Below are positions 6,113 to 10,777 of a DNA stretch of 10,777 nucleotides, in pieces. The notes beneath the pieces were generated by a model. The model worked only from the letters and a program-made list of their open reading frames with translations, searched no databases and had not been told where the DNA came from. A program made the position numbers and the translations under genes. How positions within the stretch are numbered: position 1 is the first letter of the stretch; the number at the start of each line of letters is the position of its first letter. This stretch comes from Ruminococcus sp. (lineage in GTDB: Bacteria > Bacillota > Clostridia > Oscillospirales > Acutalibacteraceae): assembly GCA_022510985.1 (NCBI GenBank), contig JAFLSL010000018.1, positions 1 through 10,777 on the forward strand, given 5' to 3'.

Positions 6113-8056
6113 TTGGTAAACGTAGAATTAAAGGGCGGAGTTGTAAATCAGTACGAAGAAAATATCACTCCTGCCGAAATTGCAAAAGGAATTGGTATGG
6201 GACTTTATAAGTCCGTTTGTGCCGCAAAAATAAACGGCGAGGTCTTTGACCTCAGAACCCCTATAACTGAGGATTGCAAGGTAGAGCTTTTAACATTTGA
6301 TGATGTAAACGGAAAAAAAGCATTTTGGCATACAGCGTCCCACGTTCTTGCACAGGCTGTTAAACGTCTTTATCCCGGTGCAAAATGTGCTATAGGACCC
6401 GCTGTAGATAACGGCTTTTACTACGATTTCGATGTTGAAAAACCTTTTACGACAGAAGATTTGGAAAAAATCACAGCCGAAATGAAAAAGATTGTGAAAT
6501 CAAAAATTTCTCTTGAAAAATTTGAGCTTGAGCCTGATGAGGCAGTAAAGCTTTTAGAGGATATGAAAGAGCCTTATAAAGTTGAGCTTTGTAAGGAGCA
6601 TAGCGACAAAGGTGAAAAAATCAGTTTTTATAAGCAGGATGATTTTACCGACCTTTGTGCAGGTCCTCACCTTATGGACGTTAGTGCAATTAAGGCAATT
6701 GCTCTTACAAATACAACAGGTGCGTATTGGAGAGGAGACGCTAAAAACGCTCAGCTTTGCAGAGTTTACGGTGTAGCATTCCCGAAGGCGTCTATGCTTG
6801 AAGAACATTTAAAAATGATGGAAGAGGCAAAAAGCCGTGACCATAACAAGCTCGGTCGTGAGCTTGAGTTGTTCACAACAAGCGAGGTTATCGGTCAGGG
6901 ACTTCCGATTCTTCTTCCTAAGGGTGCAAGAGTTATCCAGCTTTTGCAGCGTTTTGTTGAGGACGAAGAGCAGAAGAGAGGCTGGCTTTTAACAAAAACT
7001 CCGTTTATGGCAAAATCCGACCTTTATAAAATCAGCGGCCATTGGGGACACTATAAAGACGGTATGTTTGTACTCGGCGACGAAGAAAAGGACGATGAGG
7101 TGTTTGCTCTGCGTCCGATGACTTGTCCGTTCCAGTATCAGGCTTATCTTAATCGTCAGCGTTCATACCGCGATTTACCTCTTAGATATAACGAAACCTC
7201 AACGCTTTTCAGGAATGAAGCGTCTGGCGAAATGCACGGACTTATCCGCGTTCGTCAGTTCACAATTTCCGAAGGTCACCTTATGTGCACTCCCGAACAG
7301 CTCGAGGATGAGTTTAAGGGAAGTCTTGAGCTTGCAATATTTATGCTCAAAACTGTCGGACTGTACGAGGATGTTAGCTATCGTTTCTCGCAATGGGATC
7401 CAAGTAACAGAGAAAAATATATCGGAACCGAGGAAGAGTGGAATGAAGTTCAGGGTATGATGGGCAGAATTCTTGACCACCTCGAAATCCCTTATGAAAT
7501 CGGCATAGGCGAGGCAGCGTTCTATGGTCCTAAGCTCGATATCCAGATTAAAAATGTTTACGGCAAAGAAGATACCCTCATCACAATTCAGATTGACGGT
7601 ATGATTGCTGAGAAATTCGGTATGGAATATGTCGATAAAGACGGAAAGAAAAAGAATCCGTATATCATTCACCGCACTTCAATCGGATGTTACGAGCGTA
7701 CTCTTGCTTTGCTTATCGAAAAATACGCAGGTGCTTTCCCAATGTGGCTTGCTCCCGTGCAGGTTAAAGTTCTTCCTATTGCTGATCGTCATTTTGACTA
7801 TGCTTACGATATCAAAAAGGCTCTTGAGGCTGAAGGTATGCGTGTTGAAATTGATGACAGAAGTGAAAAAATCGGATATAAAATTCGCGAGGCACAGCTT
7901 CAGAAGGTTCCGTATATGTTTGTAGTAGGCGATAAGGATATTGAAAACAACGCTGTTTCCGTCCGCCATAGAAAAGAAGGCGATCTCGGTTCAATGCCGC
8001 TTAGTGATTTTATCGCTATGGCAAAGAAAGAAATCGACACTAAGGAGATAAAATAA
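6113..8056 (+). CDS. thrS: Threonyl-tRNA synthetase
   Basis: ThrRS is a class II synthetase that charges tRNA-Thr in the cytoplasm and hydrolyses misacylated Ser-tRNA. The 647-residue protein carries an N-terminal TGS domain (about 1-60) and then the editing domain, with H73-xxx-H77 and C182-xxx-H186, the same numbering as in E. coli ThrRS. The catalytic core has zinc ligands C338, H389 and H520, motif 2 Arg R367 (in RNEASGEMHG), and motif 3 around HRTSIGCYERTLALL. A C-terminal anticodon-binding domain begins near VKVLPI. The start is chosen as TTG at 6113 because the strong AAAGGAG at 6097-6103 is 9 bases away and the product then begins MVNVELKGG, like other TGS domains. A TTG at 6107 would leave only 3 bases of spacing. 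Expression is governed by the T-box leader. No terminator separates it from the gene at 8061. Confidence 0.97.
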   Translation: MVNVELKGGVVNQYEENITPAEIAKGIGMGLYKSVCAAKINGEVFDLRTPITEDCKVELLTFDDVNGKKAFWHTASHVLAQAVKRLYPGAKCAIGPAVDNGFYYDFDVEKPFTTEDLEKITAEMKKIVKSKISLEKFELEPDEAVKLLEDMKEPYKVELCKEHSDKGEKISFYKQDDFTDLCAGPHLMDVSAIKAIALTNTTGAYWRGDAKNAQLCRVYGVAFPKASMLEEHLKMMEEAKSRDHNKLGRELELFTTSEVIGQGLPILLPKGARVIQLLQRFVEDEEQKRGWLLTKTPFMAKSDLYKISGHWGHYKDGMFVLGDEEKDDEVFALRPMTCPFQYQAYLNRQRSYRDLPLRYNETSTLFRNEASGEMHGLIRVRQFTISEGHLMCTPEQLEDEFKGSLELAIFMLKTVGLYEDVSYRFSQWDPSNREKYIGTEEEWNEVQGMMGRILDHLEIPYEIGIGEAAFYGPKLDIQIKNVYGKEDTLITIQIDGMIAEKFGMEYVDKDGKKKNPYIIHRTSIGCYERTLALLIEKYAGAFPMWLAPVQVKVLPIADRHFDYAYDIKKALEAEGMRVEIDDRSEKIGYKIREAQLQKVPYMFVVGDKDIENNAVSVRHRKEGDLGSMPLSDFIAMAKKEIDTKEIK

Positions 8057-8060
8057 CTAA

Positions 8061-8891
8061 ATGTATAACCGTTCATATAATCGAGGCAGAAGGGGAATGA
8101 CCTTTAAATTTAAACCGCCTAAGCGTAAGAAATTTAAAACAACAATTTCTCCCTCGCTTGTAAGCGACTCAAAGACTTCTCTGTATAAATTGCGTCTTAT
8201 GAGGGTGATTTTGATAATCCTCGCTGTCGCTGTTGCAGCAGCTGCAATTTTTGTAGGAATACATTTTCTGCGTAACGACAGCGAAAGAGCAACCTCTGCC
8301 GATTACAACGCTTTTGCAGAAAACCAAAACGCTGAATTACTGCGTGTTGTAAATAAAAGCAATCCGCTTGACAAAAACTATGTCCCAAAGCTTGTTGAGA
8401 AGGACGGCTATCAGGTAAGCGTGCTTGCTGAGAAAAGTCTTGATGAAATGCTCGCTGATGCAAAAAAGCAGGGAATAAGTCTGTATGTAAAATATGCATA
8501 TGTTTCCTATGCTGAGCAAAAAAAGAAATATAATGATGAGTTTAAAAGAAATATCGAGCAGTACGGACTTTCTGAGGTTAAAGCACAAGCAAAAACCAAT
8601 GTTGTAATTCCGCAGGCGGGCAGAAGTGAAAATCAGACAGGACTACTCATAAGTTTCAGAAGTGAGCAAAGCGGAAAATTTGAAAATTCAACCGCGTCCG
8701 ATTGGCTTTCTAAAAATGCTAAAAATTATGGCTTTGTACTCCGTTATCCACCTGATAAAACAGCCGAAACCTCAATGAATGCTAACGCTAAATCCTACCG
8801 CTATGTGGGCAAAGATAACGCTGAGGTTATGCAGAGCCTTAATATGTGTCTTAACGAGTATAGCTACTATATAAGCTCACGAAACAATTAA
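8061..8891 (+). CDS. VanY-like M15B peptidase-family protein lacking active-site residues (predicted pseudoenzyme)
   Basis: The 276-residue protein has a very basic cytoplasmic N-terminus (about 1-45), one membrane segment (about 47-69) and an extracellular M15B-like domain. The domain keeps the fold landmarks of VanY-type D,D-carboxypeptidases: NKSNPLDKNYVP (98-109), SYAEQ near 149, SENQTGL (189-195), the KNYGFVLRYP stretch (221-230) and YRYVG (246-250). The residues that make the enzyme work are gone. In SEHQTGLAVD the zinc His is N191 and the zinc Asp is S198. In EPWHYRYVG the catalytic Glu is N242 and the third zinc ligand His is S245. The SGYRSY Arg is V148. It starts 4 bases after thrS, with AAGGAG at 8042-8047 inside thrS (13-base spacing), and is probably co-transcribed with it. 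Family membership is convincing. A binding or scaffold role is inference. Confidence 0.8.
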   Translation: MYNRSYNRGRRGMTFKFKPPKRKKFKTTISPSLVSDSKTSLYKLRLMRVILIILAVAVAAAAIFVGIHFLRNDSERATSADYNAFAENQNAELLRVVNKSNPLDKNYVPKLVEKDGYQVSVLAEKSLDEMLADAKKQGISLYVKYAYVSYAEQKKKYNDEFKRNIEQYGLSEVKAQAKTNVVIPQAGRSENQTGLLISFRSEQSGKFENSTASDWLSKNAKNYGFVLRYPPDKTAETSMNANAKSYRYVGKDNAEVMQSLNMCLNEYSYYISSRNN

Positions 8892-8914
8892 TTTTTTAAA
8901 TTTTAAAAAAATGC

Positions 8915-8943
8915 TTGCATTTTGTAATAAACTATAGTATAAT
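8915..8943 (+). promoter_or_regulatory. Promoter of rpmE
   Basis: TTGCAT (8915-8920) and a perfect TATAAT (8938-8943) have a 17-base spacer. The predicted start near 8950 is about 36 bases before the rpmE ATG. The -10 context ATAGTATAAT is the same as in the dacF promoter. Confidence 0.82.
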
Positions 8944-8985
8944 TCTACTGTTGTATTGAATTATGTCTTGAATGAGGTGAATAAA

Positions 8986-9186
8986 ATGAAAAGTGGAATC
9001 CATCCGGATTATGAGCAGACTACAATTAAATGTGCTTGCGGTAATGTGATTGAGACAGGCTCAACCAAGAAGGATATTCGTGTTGAAGTTTGTTCCAAGT
9101 GCCACCCTTTCTTTACAGGTAAGCAGAAGTTAGTTGACACAGGCGGACGTGTTGATAGATTTAAAAAGCGTTTCAACATCGACTAA
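8986..9186 (+). CDS. rpmE: 50S ribosomal protein L31 (zinc-binding type)
   Basis: L31 bridges the two ribosomal subunits. The 66-residue product [13 protein letters not shown]... has the family's normal length and begins with the invariant K-x-x-I-H-P. The zinc-binding cysteines C16, C18, C36 and C39 (CACG and CSKCHPF) are all present, so this is the C+ (zinc-containing) form, which in Firmicutes is often exchanged for a zinc-free paralogue under zinc limitation. The C-terminus [11 protein letters not shown] is typical. The start is the ATG at 8986, preceded by GAGGTG at 8974-8979; an upstream in-frame TTG at 8956 is not used because the L31 N-terminus is fixed. It has its own promoter and terminator. 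Confidence 0.97.
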   Translation: MKSGIHPDYEQTTIKCACGNVIETGSTKKDIRVEVCSKCHPFFTGKQKLVDTGGRVDRFKKRFNID

Positions 9187-9201
9187 TTTTAATTTGACTT
9201 T

Positions 9202-9229
9202 AAAGACGGCATACTCTGCCGTCTTTTTT
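9202..9229 (+). terminator. Intrinsic terminator after rpmE
   Basis: AAAGACGGCA (9202-9211) pairs with TGCCGTCTTT (9217-9226) over 10 bp with a 5-base loop, followed by a short T tract. Nine bases of each arm are identical to the terminator at 429-454. Its end lies only 8 bases before the ATG at 9238. Confidence 0.88.
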
Positions 9230-9237
9230 GTGTATTT

Positions 9238-9876
9238 ATGAGTGTTATGAATGATAGCTATAAAACAGTAAAAACAAGTGCGTCTGATGAATTTGTTAAA
9301 AAACGTTCTCGTTTTATCGGCTACGCAAAGCCTGTCAAAACTGAGGCGGATGCACTCGAATTTATAAATAAAATTAAAAAGGAGCATTGGGACGCACGTC
9401 ATAATTGTTACGCTTATTCTCTCAGAGAAGGTTCGATAAAGCGATACAGTGATGACGGGGAACCTCAGGGTACTGCAGGTGTTCCTATGCTTGATGTGCT
9501 AAATAAAAGCGGTATTGTTGATGCCGTTGTTGTTGTCACCCGTTATTTCGGCGGTGTTTTGCTCGGAACGGGCGGCTTAGTGCGGGCTTATTCCCAGGCG
9601 GCAAAAATCGCTCTCGACGCGGCAAATGTAATTACAATGAGCATCTGTTCCGAATGTATTATCCGCTGTTCCTACAACAGATACGGAAAGCTCAATACGC
9701 TTATAATGAACAAAAACGGCGTTGTTGACGATATCACATTCTCCGATAACGTGACTTTAAGCTTTCATATCCCTGTGGAAAATATTCCTTCCCTAAAAAA
9801 AGAACTTGCTGATGCGACAGCAGGCGAGGTTGAAATAGAAATTATTGACGAAAAATACTATGAAATAAGCGAATAA
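9238..9876 (+). CDS. YigZ/IMPACT family protein (UPF0029 plus DUF1949)
   Basis: The 212-residue protein has the two-domain YigZ architecture. The N-terminal UPF0029/Impact domain (about 22-130) carries DARHNCYAY (52-60), SDDGEPQGTAGVP (71-83) and TRYFGGVLLGTGGLVRAY (101-118), the family's hallmark segments. A DUF1949-type ferredoxin-like domain makes up about 140-200. The eukaryotic relative IMPACT regulates translation through GCN1; the bacterial role is not settled, although translation-factor and nucleic-acid binding have been proposed. The start is uncertain. The ATG at 9238 and the ATG at 9247 (MNDSYKTV, closest to other family N-termini) both lack a convincing Shine-Dalgarno. The rpmE terminator ends 8 bases upstream and I see no promoter, so expression probably comes from read-through. 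Family assignment is firm; function is unknown. Confidence 0.92.
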   Translation: MSVMNDSYKTVKTSASDEFVKKRSRFIGYAKPVKTEADALEFINKIKKEHWDARHNCYAYSLREGSIKRYSDDGEPQGTAGVPMLDVLNKSGIVDAVVVVTRYFGGVLLGTGGLVRAYSQAAKIALDAANVITMSICSECIIRCSYNRYGKLNTLIMNKNGVVDDITFSDNVTLSFHIPVENIPSLKKELADATAGEVEIEIIDEKYYEISE

Positions 9877-9886
9877 ATAAAAATTT

Positions 9887-9909
9887 TTAAAAAATTTAGG
9901 ATTTTTTAA
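9887..9909. other. AT-only hairpin in the yigZ-dnaG gap
   Basis: TTAAAAAAT (9887-9895) is complementary to ATTTTTTAA (9901-9909) with loop TTAGG, and more T residues follow to 9914. It could be a weak terminator for the YigZ gene. With no G-C pair in the stem it may equally be a by-product of an AT-rich UP-element region in front of the dnaG promoter. Confidence 0.3.
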
Positions 9910-9923
9910 TTTTTAATCGTATA

Positions 9924-9929
9924 TATAAT
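9924..9929 (+). promoter_or_regulatory. -10 element of a likely dnaG promoter
   Basis: A perfect TATAAT lies about 27 bases before the dnaG start codon. No good -35 hexamer is found at a 16-18 base spacing (only a T run near 9901-9907), so the promoter is tentative and may rely on the AT-rich upstream tract. Confidence 0.5.
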
Positions 9930-9955
9930 CGTAACAGAGAAGTGGGGGTGAATTT

Positions 9956-10777
9956 ATGCCGTTGCCTGACGGATTTCTGCAGGAACTTAAATTGCGTAAC
10001 GATATGAGCGAGGTTGCCTCGTCATATGTGAATTTAAACCGCAGGGGACGTAATATGGTCGGACTTTGTCCTTTTCACGGCGAAAAAACTCCCTCATTTA
10101 ATATCTATACTGAAAACGGCTCATTTTATTGCTTTGGCTGCGGAGTGGGCGGCGATGTAATCACCTTTATAATGAAGATTGAAAATCTTGATTATATCGA
10201 CGCTGTTAAGTTTTTAGCCCAAAGAGCGGGAATGAATATGCCCGAGGACAGCTTTGATGATTCTATGTCATCGCTGAGAAAGCGTATTTATGAGGCTAAC
10301 AGAGAGGCCGCAAGGTTTTTCTACAGTCAGCTCTACAGTGAATCTGGCAAAAACGGACTAGCATATTTTCGCGGACGAGCTCTCTCTGAGCGTACAATCA
10401 GGCGTTTCGGACTTGGCTACGCCGACGCTAACCGCTACTCATTAGTTAATCATTTAAAGTCGCTCGGCTTTAAAAACAACGAGATAGTTCAGGCGAACTT
10501 AGCCTATCAGAATAAAAACGGAAATATTTCCGATAGATTTTTCGATAGAGTTATGTTTCCGATTATTGACCTTCGCGGTAACGTAATCGCGTTTGGCGGA
10601 CGTATTATGACCGACGCAAAGCCCAAGTATCTCAATACTTCCGACACACCCGTATTTAAAAAGAGTGCCAATCTTTTCTCGCTTAATAACGCAAAAAACA
10701 CCGACGGACGCACCTTGATATTATGCGAAGGCTATATGGACGTAATAGCTCTGAATCAGGCAGGTTTTACAAACGCC
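9956..10777 (+). CDS. dnaG: DNA primase DnaG, N-terminal part (runs off the window)
   Basis: Primase makes the RNA primers for Okazaki fragments and leading-strand initiation at the replication fork. The 274 codons present cover the zinc-binding domain, with ligands C38, H41, C59 and C62 (CPFHGEKTPSF and YCFGCG). They also cover the start of the RNA-polymerase-like core, with FGGR and PKYLN segments, and the beginning of the TOPRIM domain, where E258-G-Y-M-D262 carries the metal-binding Glu. The rest of TOPRIM and the helicase-binding domain lie beyond 10777; the full protein is normally about 600 residues. The ATG at 9956 has a GGGGGTG Shine-Dalgarno at 9943-9949. In Firmicutes dnaG is usually followed by rpoD, which would be outside the window. 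No defect is seen. Confidence 0.96.
   Translation, partial: MPLPDGFLQELKLRNDMSEVASSYVNLNRRGRNMVGLCPFHGEKTPSFNIYTENGSFYCFGCGVGGDVITFIMKIENLDYIDAVKFLAQRAGMNMPEDSFDDSMSSLRKRIYEANREAARFFYSQLYSESGKNGLAYFRGRALSERTIRRFGLGYADANRYSLVNHLKSLGFKNNEIVQANLAYQNKNGNISDRFFDRVMFPIIDLRGNVIAFGGRIMTDAKPKYLNTSDTPVFKKSANLFSLNNAKNTDGRTLILCEGYMDVIALNQAGFTNA

Noticed and set aside
5853..6113. Minus-strand open frame of 86 codons opposite the thrS leader
   Set aside because: It lies entirely over the T-box and its terminator, whose RNA motifs explain the sequence. It has no ribosome binding site or family resemblance.
7199..7672. Long minus-strand open frame inside thrS
   Set aside because: It is a codon-usage shadow of a strongly conserved gene; the product shows no family features and there is no ribosome binding site.
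8891..8912. A/T palindrome after the VanY-like gene as a terminator
   Set aside because: The arms contain only A and T, with no T tract after the 3' arm. It fits better as an AT-rich tract upstream of the rpmE promoter.
1..10777. Defence island, CRISPR array, insertion sequence or prophage
   Set aside because: I saw no direct-repeat arrays, transposase motifs, terminal repeats or phage genes. The gene content is core plus a few lineage-specific proteins.

Overview
The window reads as a chromosomal housekeeping segment from a low-to-medium GC Firmicute of class Clostridia, most likely an Oscillospiraceae/Ruminococcaceae-type gut anaerobe. This is inferred from the fakA-recG gene order, a T-box leader in front of thrS, a zinc-type L31, a Clostridia-style DnaG, a sporulation-family (SpoIID-like) protein, and Gram-positive sigma-A promoters with 17-bp spacers. 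I see no mobile element, CRISPR array, tRNA or rRNA.

Layout. (1) Positions 1-422 are the 3' end of a fatty-acid-kinase/DAK2 gene (fakA/yloV). It is closed by an intrinsic terminator that almost touches recG (470-2509). (2) A perfect 10-bp inverted repeat abuts a strong promoter for an S11 D,D-carboxypeptidase (dacF-like, 2593-3951), which ends in a bidirectional terminator. (3) A convergent minus-strand gene (3995-4576) encodes a short, AT-rich, divergent SpoIID-family protein whose catalytic Glu position appears to be Asn. (4) A divergent promoter drives an orphan 8-TM membrane protein with an acidic, Tyr-rich tail (4685-5794). (5) A complete T-box riboswitch (about 5846-6081) with a threonine ACC specifier controls thrS (6113-8056). 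Four bases later comes a VanY-like M15B protein (8061-8891) that has lost every zinc-ligand and catalytic residue I can place. (6) rpmE (8986-9186) has its own strong promoter and terminator. It is followed by a YigZ/IMPACT-family gene (9238-9876) and the first 274 codons of dnaG (9956 to window end).

How the genes relate. Most of the window is information processing: replication primase, fork repair helicase, threonyl-tRNA synthetase and ribosomal protein L31. The second theme is the cell wall. There is one catalytically intact D,D-carboxypeptidase and two members of wall-hydrolase families (SpoIID/LytB lytic transglycosylase, M15B carboxypeptidase) that look like pseudoenzymes. The VanY-like pseudoenzyme probably shares the thrS transcript and so would answer to threonine tRNA charging. 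These two proteins, the orphan membrane protein and the palindrome at the dacF promoter are the parts most worth following. I do not see a self-evident new multi-gene defence or metabolic system.
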